This document shows positions 45,823-57,610 of a DNA stretch of 64,000 nucleotides, one piece after another (position 1 is the first letter of the stretch; every line of letters begins with the position of its first letter). The notes under the pieces are model-generated. The model made no database searches. It saw only the letters and a list, made by a program, of their open reading frames with translations, and was not told where the DNA came from. The stretch is from Malachius bipustulatus (taxonomy: Eukaryota; Arthropoda; Insecta; Coleoptera; Melyridae): the NCBI GenBank assembly GCA_910589415.1, contig OU342637.1, positions 41,136,162 through 41,200,161 of the forward strand, in the 5' to 3' direction. The translations under genes and the position numbers were made by a program.

Positions 45823-46803
45823 CAGGGTGTTAAGAAAATGACGGATAAACTCTTCAGTACATTCTAGGGGACACTCAGTGGAGTACGGGAAAAATAATTA
45901 AAAAAATTCTGGTCTTCAATTTGGTGAGATAAAAAATGCCAAAGTTAACATTGTACCATCTTTGTTTTCCAGTATTTGCAAAAAATAAATGATTTTACAG
46001 ATATAAAAAGGGTACTTTAATCGTTATCAATTAAAAAATTGCTTAACCCTTAGTTGGTAACATACTTTTTTTCACTTTATAAGTAACATCCGTCTCTCAG
46101 TCGGTGATCATATTACAGTTCCAGCATTATAGGTAACATCCGTCGCTCAGTCGGAATAGGTATTATAATAATATGTATAATTACATATTTATTCGAATGT
46201 ATTCTAGTAAACACAAATATATTTTATTAAAACAAGACTTATTTCATTTTTATACATTTTTTTATATATTATACCTTTTCATTCACCATACTTTCGACCA
46301 ACAGCCGACTGAGAGATGGACTGAAATATATCGTTCTGAGTAACACCCGTCTCACAGACGTATTTTCGCGAAGGCGGCTATGGACTTTTTGGCAACCAAC
46401 TAGAACATACCTAATACGAAATTTTTGTACATTCATTCGTTTGGATTCAGCGCAGCATCAAAACTTGGCATCCGCCTCAGAGTCGGATGTTACCAACTAA
46501 GGGTTAAGATATATTACTGGCTTGGAAAATTTAATAAGATTTTTTTTCTTTTCCAAGATGCTGAAAAAAAAGCCTTTGGCAACAACGGTTTTGAAACCTT
46601 GACTACCTACATTGTTAGAAATTAGACGAAATTACCAAATACCAACTGTTATCGTGTTAAACGTTGCCAAATTTATTGTTCAATATTTTGCTTATATCTT
46701 TTAGAATGTAGCTCTGGATTTTTTTAAATTATTTTTCCCGTACTTTACTGAGTGTCCCCTACAATGTACTGAAGAGTTTATCCGTCATTTTCTTAACACC
46801 CTG
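45823..46803. mobile_element. Foldback element with nested piggyBac-like MITE
   Basis: Ends CAGGGTGTTAAGAAAATGAC and its complement, TA on both sides. Arms of about 130 bp or more (GGGGACACTCAGT, CGGGAAAAATAATT). The loop contains the TTAA-flanked MITE 46046-46503. Confidence 0.85.
46046..46503. mobile_element. piggyBac-like MITE (TTAA, CCC ends)
   Basis: 458 bp with ends CCCTTAGTTGGTAACAT and the exact complement, flanked by TTAA at 46042-46045 and 46504-46507. Inside are several AACATCCGTC..CTCAGTCGG-like repeats near both ends (46087, 46135, 46300, 46345, 46475), which look like subterminal repeats. Confidence 0.85.
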
Positions 46804-47138
46804 TATGTAATTTAGGAGATTTATACACATTAACTTAACATTAACTGTGAGTTAACTTTAAATTCAAAAAACGGCTCTTAGTATACAGTGTGTCCATGTT
46901 AAATAATACCGTAGTCGGGTAAATTACAAAAAAATGCGCACTACTTTTATTTAATAAGTTTTTTTCGTATTCGTGAATACGAATACATGACCTTGAGTAA
47001 ATAATATCAACAGGTGTCAATGCCAAGAGTTCTAGTCAACATGTACCTCTTTCAAACATCATTTTTGTATGCGCTTTCAGGCCTTTCTTACTTGGCTAGT
47101 GCCGAAATTATCATAACTCGCATAAAATTAATACTTAC
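46804..47138. other. Intron, nothing definite
   Basis: AT-rich. A small palindrome TTCGTATTCGTGAATACGAA is at about 46963-46982, and a further run of GAATAC-type repeats is at 47415-47500. No coding signal. Confidence 0.4.
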
Positions 47139-47285
47139 GCCCGTATTCACAAACGATAATTTCCTAAATAATTACGTAATCAATTATCCCCATCTCATTC
47201 TATTGCGAAAAAACTGCATATCTCCATCTCACTCATTTAAATAATTACGTAATTATTTAGGAAATTATCGTTTGTGAATACGGGC
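47139..47285. repeat. CCCGTATTCA-ended MITE
   Basis: 147 bp with very strong inverted arms (GCCCGTATTCACAAACGATA on the left, continuing TTTCCTAAATAATTACGTAA, and the complement on the right) and a loop of about 55 bp. Its tips match the MITE at 8059-8222 although the interiors differ. Confidence 0.8.
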
Positions 47286-48289
47286 ATAAATGTTTTATAT
47301 TTTCTATCTAAAGAAAATTCTCTCCAAGTCCAAAAGGTCAAAACAATAGGAATTTTAAATAGTGACAATTACTATAGTAAATAAAAACTATATTGCATAA
47401 TTTTAATGTCAAATATTCGTATTAATTTTGGCGAATATGGTTACGAAAACAAATATTGCAAATATGGCGAATACTCGCGAATATGAATACAAGTATTCGG
47501 AACATCCCTATATCTCATTTAATAACTAGGAGGAGTAAACTGCAAAGTATCATTTACACCACTAAAAGTCACCAGATTAAATCACCAGATTTTTTTTGGC
47601 GGCAAATTTGAATTGAAACAATAATTATTAATAAGGAAGATAGGACTTGTTTTCGGTGTAGGAAGTCTACTTTTCAGGAGAGACTCTACAGCAGTATCAC
47701 AAATCATTGTGATTTGCATAATATATCAGTATTATAGTGCTGAATGATTTTCTGGATATAAATAGAATGAAATTGAATAATTTATAGATATTTCGAAGAA
47801 TATTAAGGATAATAATTATTAACATTCATATTAAATTGATTGAAAGTACTTTATTTTAGGATATGACACATAACATCGTAGATGAAGTTTTTATTTTACA
47901 TTTAATAATTTATATAATTTGTGGATAAGTCAATTTTTTCAAACGGTATTATAAACAGCATTTTTCAGTTTTTGTAGGACCAGATTCAAAGTGTGTTGTT
48001 GAAACTAACTTTATCACATACAGCAGTCCCTGTTTGGTCTAAATCCGCACCTCGTTCGATTGGAATATGTTCTTCAATTCTAGCGTTGCCGTTCCAAAGG
48101 GGGTAAGTGCCAAAATGATGTTTCAGAGATATTGGTGAAAAAGCTTATAAATTTTTTAATTCAGTAAATGTAATTATTTTCATATGTTGACCATTTTAAT
48201 GAGTGTAAGGGATCATAAATCTAACTGAAACTAAAATTCTTTGCTGTGAGGTCTTTTATGAAATATATAAAAAACTATATTGTTTTTAG

Positions 48290-48590
48290 AAAAGGAGCAA
48301 GTGCCAAGAATAAATATTTTTTTAAAATGGGCAAGTGCCTAGAATTAAAGTTTTTAGAAAAGGGGTAAGTGCTCAGAATAATTTTCTTTTTTAAAGGGGC
48401 AAGTGCCCAGAATCAAAAAGTTTTTAGAAAAGAGGTAAGTGCCCAGAATAAATATTTTTAAAAAGGGGTAAGTGCCCAGAATCAACGTTTTTAGAAAAGT
48501 GATAAGTGCGCAGAATAAATGTTTTTTAAGAAGGAAAAGTGCCCAGAATTAAAGTTTTTATAAAAATGATAAGTGCTCAAGGTTATTATA
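48290..48590 (+). repeat. GGGGTAAGTGCCCAGAAT minisatellite
   Basis: Nine units of about 33-36 bp, each with an A/T-rich run and a GGGG(T/C)AAGTGCCCAGAAT core. The core repeats the inner part of the transposon's terminal inverted repeat, so it is probably an expanded subterminal transposase-binding region. Confidence 0.85.
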
Positions 48591-48598
48591 TTATTATA

Positions 48599-49188
48599 CA
48601 GGGTGTCCCAGCTTATTCGAAGCGATCTCTGTGGGCCAAACGATGGATTTTTTCAAAAAAAGTTTTGCAAATTCAAGTAAACGATCACAATGGCCAATAT
48701 TTAAAATTATTTTGAACTATACAGAGTGTCCCATATGAGAGTGGCATATCAAAGTTATTCTTTTTTTTAATTGAATGCTCCTATGTTATTGCATTTTTAG
48801 ATTGTCTGAGAAGAAAAAATAAGATTGTTTTTTACAGTTGCTGTTTAAATTGAAAAGTTTGTGAGTTATAAACGACTGAAAATCGCAATTTCTCAAGTTC
48901 AAAGCTCTGTACAACGAAAACGGCTCAAGATAGAGAAAAACGGCTTACATGTCCCTATTTTAACTTTTTATGTACTATCTTATGTACTATTTTATGTATA
49001 GAAATATTTGCACTTTCTTTGTTTTTTTTATTAGGCGACTCGTGGAGGTATCTTAGATTTTTTTTAAATTTTTATCACCCTCTGTATAAGCATTTCATCT
49101 ACACATCATAGGATAGTACATAAAAAGTTGAAATAGGGACATGTAAGCCGTTTTTCTCTATCTTGAGCCGTTATCGTTGTACACCAAC
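48599..49188. mobile_element. Partial foldback, right arm truncated
   Basis: It starts CAGGGTGTCCCAGCTTATTC. Arms pair between 48905-48985 and 49085-49182 (CGGCTTACATGTCCCTATTT). The outer left arm (48599-48900) has no partner: the right side breaks at 49188 into A-rich unrelated sequence. Related to foldback C at 24531. Confidence 0.75.
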
Positions 49189-49640
49189 CAAAAAAAAAAA
49201 TACACCAAAAAAAACATTAAAACGTCCTTTGTGTAGCTTCATTACTCCCATAAAATTGCTTAAACAATAAAATCTCCACTTCAGGGGATAAGGCCTTGCA
49301 TTGGTAATAGCACTTGCAAGAAACCTATAGCAAAATATTCGAGCATTTATATTGCATGTGTATTTAATTTCCATCAAAAGTTCGAACACATTTCCTGCAC
49401 GGACCGGCACGGGACAGTACAGCGCTAACCTGCATCCTGCATGACCTCGCACATTTTAGCAGCGCAAACCAGCCACTTTAGCCAGACTGCAGCTAAAAAA
49501 TTCCAATTTTTTAGTGTGCAAAATGGATGTGTGTAGCTCGAAGAAAGAAACGTTTATTGTAGCTTTTTTGTTCTGACATTCTTTTTTGGTGACGCTACGG
49601 GTTGGTGCTGGGCTAATATTATGTGCATTACTCGATTATA

Positions 49641-50489
49641 CAGGGTAAGTCATTGATATGGGAAAGCTTGATTGCACCTACACCATTAAAGATACCGAAA
49701 TGAACCAAAAAGTGCTGTAAATGGGAGGGTAAAGTGCAGTTTGTAAAATTATATTCAGATACACAGGATGGCCCAATATCGCTGTACGCCATACAACTTT
49801 GTTATTTTAAATAGGACACCCTCTATATTATTACATTTTCATATTGTTTGAGGAAAGTCAAAAACAATGATTTGTAAAGTTGAAGTTTGTAATGAGCGAT
49901 TTATGAGTTATAAACAAATGAAAATCGTGATTTTCCATTTTCAAAGCAGCTTATATTGAAAACGGCTCGAGATATGGAAAAACGGCTTACATGTCCCTAT
50001 CTTAACTTTTCAAGCGGTATCCTATTGGATGGATGAAATTTTTATACAGAGTGGTAAAAAATTTGATTATTTTCATCACCCGGTATAAAAATTTCAGCTA
50101 CATGATAGGATACCAAATTAAAAATTAAGATAGGAACATGTAAGCCGTTTTTCCATATCTCGAGCCGTTTTCAATATAAGCTGCTTTGAAAATGGAAAAT
50201 CGCGATTTTCATTTGTTTATAACTCATAAACTGCTCATTACAAACTTCAACTTTACAAACCATTCTTTTTGACTTTTCTCAAAGAATATGAAAATGTAAT
50301 AATATAGAGGGTGTCCTATTTAAAATAACAAAGTTGTATGGCGTACAGCGATATTGGGCCATCCTGTGTATCTGAAAATAATTTTACAAACTGCACTTTA
50401 CCCTCCCATTTACAACACTTTTTGGTTCATTTCGATAACTTTAATGGTGTAGGTGCAATCGAGCTTTCCCATATCAATGACTTACCTTG
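49641..50489. mobile_element. Foldback MITE (849 bp)
   Basis: Ends CAGGGTAAGTCATTGATATG and its complement, TA on both sides (right tip CTTG instead of CCTG). Arms of about 380 bp and a short loop. The arms share sequence with 12600-12760. Confidence 0.85.
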
Positions 50490-51082
50490 TATAGTACATA
50501 TTAAAGCGTGCGTCTTCGCGGGCATATTTTGCTGGATCGGTCCGTGCAGAAATAGTGTGCGCGATCATTTAAGCTTATTATAACTTATCTTATCCCTTGG
50601 CGAACTTTTTTCATCAACTGATGCTTGCTTTTTTTTCTCTCCTTTGATTTTATTTTTTTAATGTAATCAAATGTTCATTATATTACTAGACTCCATATTA
50701 ACTTCAAGAGTCACCATACCAGTTATTAATACAATAATGTAGCCAAACACAAGTAATTAATGATGTAAACGTCAATGCTCACATCAAATAGAATGACAAA
50801 CAAAACTACCAAAGAACAGTTCACAAAACTACTCTGTGTTGACTGTATTCACCAAAGGCACTTACCCCATCTTCAAAGAAAATTGCTCTGGAGTTACACC
50901 CTGCGTTATTTTTTTTATGTTTGCTGAATATTATTAGAATAAATTTAAGGCACTTGCCCTCTTTATAGAAACACGGCGATGGTACATACAACCTATTAAT
51001 GCAAAAATACATGTTTCTAAAATTTTGGCACTTACCCCCTTTGGAACGGCAACGCTACAATTATTGGTGAAGTACGCATATA

Positions 51083-51799
51083 CAGGGTGTTGATTTTCAA
51101 AGCGGGCCATAGGGGATTAGCATTGCGAAAGTGGTTTTTGAGGATTCCTGCTCGCCGTTTAAACTGACAGAAATGGTTTTGGTATCAAAATGAAGCTAAA
51201 ATTATTGCGCATAACGCTTGACATCAGAAATTAATTTAAGTTCACATTGTTTTCTAAAATTCTTCAGTAAAAATTCAAGTAATTGTTAATGTTTAATAAC
51301 AAAATAGCATGCCTTGCCTAAACAATAATGACGTTTCTACGTTTTGACAATCCAAAATCCAATAATAAAACTTTATAAGTCAGTAGGTAATAATATAAAG
51401 TCTTAAAAATGGGTTATACAAACCAAGAAAGAGTCTTTATGGTGAAAGCCTACTGCAGTGTAGCCAGTTACAGGTGGGTTCGCGATTTATTTGCCGTGAA
51501 TTTTTTTAATAGACCAATGTTTTATTATTGGATTGTCAAAGCGTAGAAACGTCATTATTCTTTAGGCAAGGCATGCTATTTTGTGATTGAACATTAACAA
51601 TTACTTGAATTTTACTGAAGAATTTTAGAGAACAACGTGAAATTAAATAAATTTTTGATGTCAAGCGTTATGCGCAATAATTTTATCTTCATTTTGATAC
51701 CAAAACCATTTCTGTCAGTTTAAACGGCGAGCAGGAATCCTCAAAAACCACTTTCGCAATGCTAATCCCCTATGGCCCGCTTTGAAAATCAACACCCTG
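51083..51799. mobile_element. Foldback MITE (717 bp)
   Basis: Ends CAGGGTGTTGATTTTCAAAG and its complement, TA on both sides, arms of about 280 bp nearly identical. It lies just outside the right end of the 48081-51057 transposon and inside the TTAA element. Confidence 0.88.
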
Positions 51800-52394
51800 T
51801 ATAGAGTAGTTTTTCCAAAATCTTGTAGGTGACATTCTTTTCTTCCCGTTTCTTTGGAGGAGACATCCTCTCACTTGTACTTGATGTAGGATTATCCATA
51901 AAATGGCACTTGAAACCGTTTGCAGGATGAAAATGGAAAGCCAAAAATAATTTCAAAATTCTGAAAACGATGTCTGTTCTCTAAAAAGAACTGAATGGGC
52001 TTCAAAAAGAACTTATTTGGTTTTGAAATAACTTTTAAAGAACTTATTTAGAACAACTTATAGGGTTTTGGAAATAACTGATTATAAAACCGATGTGTCA
52101 CATTCGACGCTGACATTGTAAACAATAATGACACAACAATAAAAAAACAAGCGGATATGTAGTGTTGAGCGTTGCATAGATTCAATTTCCTGTACAAGTT
52201 TTGCTGGGTGTAATTTTGCCTATGAATTGACCAATGAGAAGCATCTTTTTTTGGCGGTTTATTTAAATTTACTCCTCCTAGTTATTAAATAAGGTATAGT
52301 ATGTATGTATGTCTGTCTGGAGTTAATTTTGCTGCGGGAGATGGGGGCCACCTTTTTTTTTTGAAACACTTACATAAATTCTAATTATACTTAC

Positions 52395-52704
52395 AACATG
52401 GTCCTGCAGAGTAGTCAGTATATTTGACATTAAAGAACTAACAATATGTCTGTCTTGATTCTGAATTTTTTCAGGGTAATTTCCGAAACCCAGAAAGGCG
52501 GCAATGTGAAGATTGTCTTCAAAGCTGCTCAGGATGATATTAAGAAGCATACGTTGCCCTTTGGTTAGAGGCTTAGAAGGAGACATATTTTCACTTAAAA
52601 ATTCTATCCGTTCATGAAGTTGAGGAAGTAATAAAGGAGCTCCAATATTCATTAATTCCAATAGCGTATTGTGGATTTCTACAGGTGCTTCCATATCAAC
52701 TAAC
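52395..52704 (-). CDS. HERC2: HERC2-like, exon 3 in this window
   Basis: A 310-nt exon, acceptor CACTTTTCAG, donor GTAAGTATAA. Its first base completes the AAG codon begun by the exon at 58325, giving K-LVDMEAPVEIHNTLLEL. Further on, KGQRMLLNIILSSFEDNL aligns with GRRFMIDLLVGSLMADGGL of human HERC2. It ends in phase 0, matching the next exon at 39274. The downstream intron is 13.1 kb. Confidence 0.85.
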
Positions 52705-53745
52705 CTGAAAAGTGTATATTATAACAAACGTATTTACATATCATTAAAGGAGCCCACATCAGTTGGGAATTTTTCATCTCTAAAAACGATAAAATATTTG
52801 GAAATATGACATTCATCGACATAGTTTTTCTTAGTAGCACTAGCAGTGAGTTGTTCTGTCTTTTTAAGTAAGAGATTTCTCAATAATCAGTTTTTTTTTT
52901 TAATCGAAATGAGGTAAATTTTCCATAAATCAATACATTATTACATTATGGGTCTCATAGTCCTAAATTAATCAGTGTACCTATCTGATGGGCATTACTG
53001 TTGCAAACATTGTTTTTTTATTATCGATTGATTCATCAGCATTGCCATTCATTTATCGATTAAACTGTTCACATTGTAATTATGCAGTTCACATAGTACA
53101 AACTTGTAGAAATCTAGAAATTAGATACAACAAACACCTAAATTCTTACTGAATGATTCTAAAACATCCATAAAGATCAAATTTTGCAAAACATTTAATA
53201 GAAAACAATCAAACAATCACACTTTACAAGTTGACAATAATAAATGTATTGAATTACTTCACACCAGTGATTATTATTTTAAATTAAATTTTCTTTAATC
53301 TCTAGAAATCCACAGACACTTACACAATCAACAATATCACAAACAAACAACTAGACACATATCGCTCTCTATTACTTGATTTTCTTCTTGATATCAACAA
53401 CTGAGAAAATTCTAAGAATAAAGTGAAAAAATTCAGTGTTATATTTAAAATAAGCAAGTTGAATATTTTAACTTAAAACAGGTAGGCTGTGGAAAAAAAA
53501 AGTGTAAACCACCGTTTCAGTTAACAAACTTTGAGCTGCTAGACATCTGCTAGCACTGCTAGCGTCAATGTTATTGTTTCTAGAAATAGCCAATTGTTTG
53601 TCATTGTTAAAATAAATCATTTAATTCTCTGTCAGTGTCAAGCGTAGACCCAACATAAAAACTTTGCATTTCGTTTTAAATAAACAGCAGTGAACATTAA
53701 AGCCGAGTTGTTCTTTAATAACCATCTAATTAATCCATTAATAAC
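52705..53745. other. HERC2 intron, nothing recognised
   Basis: AT-rich sequence between exon 3 and the foldback cluster. No ORF or repeat end recognised. Confidence 0.5.
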
Positions 53746-53938
53746 TACTGGATGTCCTTTTTAAGTGCATCTCTCTATGGCTATCTCCGAAGTGGCTCGA
53801 GTTACAAGATAGGTTAATTACAGAAAAGTACTTATTAAGAATCTGAAACAAAATTTCGGATAACTTCATTCGTTGTTCTTCAGGGTTTTTGTTGTCAAAT
53901 TTTGTTTTTTTTATGGTCACCATATATACAGTATGACC

Positions 53939-54801
53939 CATTTGTTCTTGAAACACCCTGTAGAATCTTAATTTATGGTGCGATTTAAAAAAAAATTCTT
54001 TTAAATCATAGAGCTTGATAAACTATATTTTGAGAGCAAAAAGCGTCTCATTCCTACAAAATCCAGGGCCTACTAGATCAGTGTTTACTTGTAAAATCTC
54101 AAAAATTCATATTAGCGATTTTTTTAGAAAAAAAACTGTGCACGCTACTGGATTCACTAGCCCTCAAAACGGTACTGTACTAAATTTTATTGGAAATGTC
54201 AGAGTAATAAGGATCTTGCAGTTATTTTAGAAATTCATAATAATACTCCGAATTTTCATAAATTATTTTGAAAAAGGTCAAAAGCTATCATAAGTAAAAA
54301 TTTAAATTAAAAAAAGTAAAAAAAGTAAAAAAAAAAATAAAAAGAAAAATTAAAAAAATAAAAAATAAATAAATAAATAAAAAATTATAATTAAAAAATT
54401 AAAGTACCTACATTATCACCAACTAGACGTACAATTTCTATTTTGTCTCTCTTGACCTTTTCGAATAAATTAATGAAAATTCGGAGTTCTATTATGAATT
54501 TCTAAAATAACTGCAAGATCCTTATTACTCTGACATATCCAATAAAATTTAGTACAGTACCGTTTTGAGGGCTGGTGAATCCAGTAGCGTGCACAGTTTT
54601 TTTCTAAAAAAATGCTAATATGAATTTTTGAGATTTTCCAAGTTAACACTGATCTATAAGGCTTTGGATTTTGTAGAAATGAGACGCTTTTTGCTCCCAA
54701 AATATAGTTTATCAAGCTCTATGATTTAAAAGAAATTTCTTTAAAATCGCACCATAAATTAAGATTCTACAGGGTGTTTCAAGAACAAATGGGTCACACT
54801 G
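53939..54801. mobile_element. Foldback with A-rich loop
   Basis: Ends CAGTATGACCCATTTGTTC and GGGTCACACTG side, TA on both sides. Arms of about 320 bp that contain an internal CACCCTGTAGAATCTTAATT / inverse pair. The loop (54300-54400) is almost pure A with AAAT and AAAG repeats. Confidence 0.85.
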
Positions 54802-54805
54802 TATA

Positions 54806-57193
54806 CAGGGTGGGCCACGGTATACGAAACGGTTCCTTATAGGAAAACGGTTGGATATTTTTCCAAGATTTTTTACAGGTATATACAGGTTGATCAGAGG
54901 AACAATTTAAAAATATTTTACATTATACAGGGTGTCCCCACAAAAAGATACATATCAAAGTTATGATTTTTCTTATGGAACGCCCTATATTTTAGATCAT
55001 TTTTAGATGGATACTTTTTCAAATATTTCAATATTTCTAAATTTACAGCATAATTTAAAAAAATATATTCTGTCCTAAAGAAACAGACTTCCAGCTAGAC
55101 ATTAAGCTTAATCCTAAGAGTAAAAGTCCAATTTCAGATTAAACACTTTTATATTACAAAAAAATTATACAGGGTGATAATTAATTAGCAAAACATCATG
55201 TCAATATTCACGGTCAGATTACTTGGCTATTTTAAATAGCACGCCCTGTACGTAACGACAGAATACGATTCAAAATTTTATTGTCTTTTGATCTGCATTG
55301 AGGTTTACTATACCTAACTCTAATAATTACTGAGTAATTTGACTTTATTCTATTATGAAAAATTAAGGCAAAACATAAATAACGATATTAACAGTAAAAA
55401 TGTAAATGAACAAATTGACTACCAAAATAAAAGCTACAGTAAGTGTTCAAAATGGTGACCATCATTTTCAATACATAACTGGACTCTTTTCTTAAATGAC
55501 TTTCCAACATTGACCAACATTTGTGGCGTTATAGTTCCAAAGGCTGCGCGGATTCTCTCTTTCATGTCGTCTGGAGTTGTGGGCGGAATATCGTAAACTA
55601 TACTTTGAATGTAACTCCACAAAAAATAGTCGGGACATGTTAGATCAGGTGATCTCGCTGGCCAGTTTTGCGGCCCCCTCTACCAATCCATTTGTTAGGA
55701 AAATATTGACTTAGACGATTTCTGACGTTGATGTGAAAGTGTGCCGGAGCACCATCTAATTGTAACCACATTTTACGTATAATACTTAACGGGATATCTT
55801 CTAAAAGTTCAAATAAATTTTCTGCCAAAAATCTATCGAACTCTTGTCCGTTTAGATGACCTTCAAAGAAGTAAGGTCCGATGACATGTAATCCTAAGAT
55901 GCCGCCCCATATGTTAACAGATCATCTATGCTGATGATCAAGTATTAGGAAAAAACGTGGATTTCTGTCACTGTAATAAGTAATGAAAATTATGCCTATT
56001 TACCTGGCCGTTATTATAAAATGTGGATTCGCCTGAGAATAAAACTTGATCAAAAAAATCATTTTCCTCCCCAACCATATCAAGACACCACAAACAGAAC
56101 TCAAGTCTGCGGTGGAAGTCTATTTCAGACAGCTTCTGATGCATCCTGAATGTGGAATGCGTGGGTGGAACTTATGCTTTTTTAATATCCTTCGGATACT
56201 GCTTCTGCTCATATCAGGGATTTCCGATTCAAGTTTACGCTGACTAACATGCGGATTTTCAACAATAGATGTAAGTATTCTAAATTAATTTTTTTCATTA
56301 CCAGTCACAGGCTTTCTACATCTAACTTTTTCGTAGGAAACGCTCCCAGTTCTTCGGAAAACTTTTGAATCTCGTAATTTTTGAAGTACAGCCTTGTTTG
56401 GACACTTACGCGTTGGATATTTCTGCGCATAGACTCTAGAAGCTAGAAAGCAATTTTCTTCACATTCGCCAATCGTAAGAATCATGTCGATTCTTTCTTC
56501 TTTAGTGTACTGTTTCATTTTAAACTGCTCAACTTAAGTTTCTCAATTTCAAATAATCACCGAAAATTGACAGATTACAACTGGTTTAAAATCTCATAAT
56601 AGCAATAGTCATGGCAAATTGGCAACAGCAATAATAACATTGTTAAATCCATGCCTACTTTATAGTTTAAAATAAATAATATTAGGAAAAATAATCGTAA
56701 GAATATAAGTCAAATTACTCAGTAATTATTAGAGTTAGGTATAGTAAACCTCAATGCAGATCAAAAGGGAATAAAATTTTGAATCGTATTCTGTCGTTAC
56801 GTACAGGGCGTGCTATTTAAAATAGCCAACTAATCTGACCGTGAATATTGACATGATGTTTTGCTAATTAATTATCACCCTGTATATTTTTTTTGTAATA
56901 TAAAAGTGTTTAATCTGAAATTGGACTTTTACTCTTAGGATTGAGCTTAATATCTAGCTGGAAGTCTGTTTCTTTAGGACAGAATATATTTTTTTAAATT
57001 ATGCTGTAAATTTAGAAATATTGAAATATTTGAAAAAGTATCCATATTAGGTATAGGTATAGGACACCCTGTATAATGTAAAATATTTTTAAGTTGTTCC
57101 TCTGATCAACCTGTATATACCTGTAAAAAATCTTGGAAAAATATCCAACCGTTTTCCTATAAGGAAACGTTTCGTATACCGTGGCCCACCCTG
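54806..57193 (-). mobile_element. rosa-type mariner with ~550-bp inverted arms
   Basis: 2,388 bp, ends CAGGGTGGGCCACGGTATAC and its complement, TA on both sides. The long arms contain further CAGGGTGTCCCCAC and CAGGGTGATAATTAATTAGC ends in both copies. The middle (56518-55434, minus) encodes a decayed mariner transposase. It is the only foldback in the window with transposase sequence and is a plausible source type for the others. Confidence 0.88.
55434..56518 (-). pseudogene. Mariner (rosa-like) transposase, decayed
   Basis: Minus strand from ATG 56518: KQYTKEERIDMILTIGECEE (helix-turn-helix start), then RRILKKHKFHP, a first catalytic block reading FSGES where families have D, then GPYFFEGHLNGQEFDRFLAE, MWLQLDGAPAHFHINVRNRL (second Asp kept), FPNKWIGRGG, and ending FKKRVQLCIENDGHHFEHLL and stop. 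Pattern and tail (GxHFEHL) match rosa-type mariners of insects. Frameshifts near 56200, 55930 and 55640 and loss of the first Asp make it inactive. Confidence 0.85.
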
Positions 57194-57610
57194 TATAATT
57201 TTGGTCACTCTCTATAAAAAAAATAGGGAAACTAAAAATCTATCACATAAAAAAATCAAAACAAAAGAACTGTGATAGATTTTTGAATTGCTTGATTTTT
57301 TTTAATAATAATTTAAATAAAATCAAAAATAGTTATTTGAATAGAAATTTTTTGAAATGTCTGATGGATATTTGCTCTTGCTGACTTACATTTGTAGGTT
57401 TATACCTACAAAAAAAATTACTTTTATTCAATACTGAAAAAGATATATGGCTGAAATAAAAAATCTCAATTTTTCAGTTTTTTCAGGATATTTCAACAAC
57501 GAACGAAATTAACCAAAAAAAATCGGATTCTTAAGTGCAACTCTTCCATAATCTAACCCACCTTGTAACTCGAGCCATTTCAGAGATAACCACAGTATAA
57601 TACTCACCTA

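Larger units (their letters stand above)
48081..51057. mobile_element. Transposon with 36-bp perfect TIRs and subterminal repeats
   Basis: Identical 36-bp inverted ends starting TAGCGTTGCCGTTCCAAAGG, flanked by CAATT at 48075-48079 and 51058-51062 (one extra C on the left). GGGTAAGTGCC-type motifs recur: about nine tandem units on the left (48290-48590) and three in inverse sense on the right. No transposase recognised; the middle is filled by foldbacks (48599-49188, 49641-50489) and unrecognised sequence. Superfamily unknown to me. Confidence 0.75.
47523..52284. mobile_element. TTAA-flanked element, invaded
   Basis: Inverted ends TAACTAGGAGGAGTAAA with TTAA on both sides (47519-47522, 52285-52288), 4.76 kb including insertions. 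TTAA duplication fits piggyBac or Kolobok elements. No transposase is recognised in the remaining own sequence (47540-48075 and 51800-52260). It contains the transposon at 48081-51057 and a foldback at 51083-51799. Confidence 0.65.
53750..57610. mobile_element. Older outer foldback split by younger ones
   Basis: The segment 53760-53930 (GGCTCGAGTTACAAGATAGG, CATTCGTTGTTCTTCAGGG) is an imperfect inverse of 57600-57480 (GAGCCATTTCAGAGATAACC side). The right arm also matches the arms of 13857-18095 (TTTTTCAGTTTTTTCAGGAT). The two younger elements at 53939-54801 and 54806-57193 lie between these halves. Confidence 0.6.
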
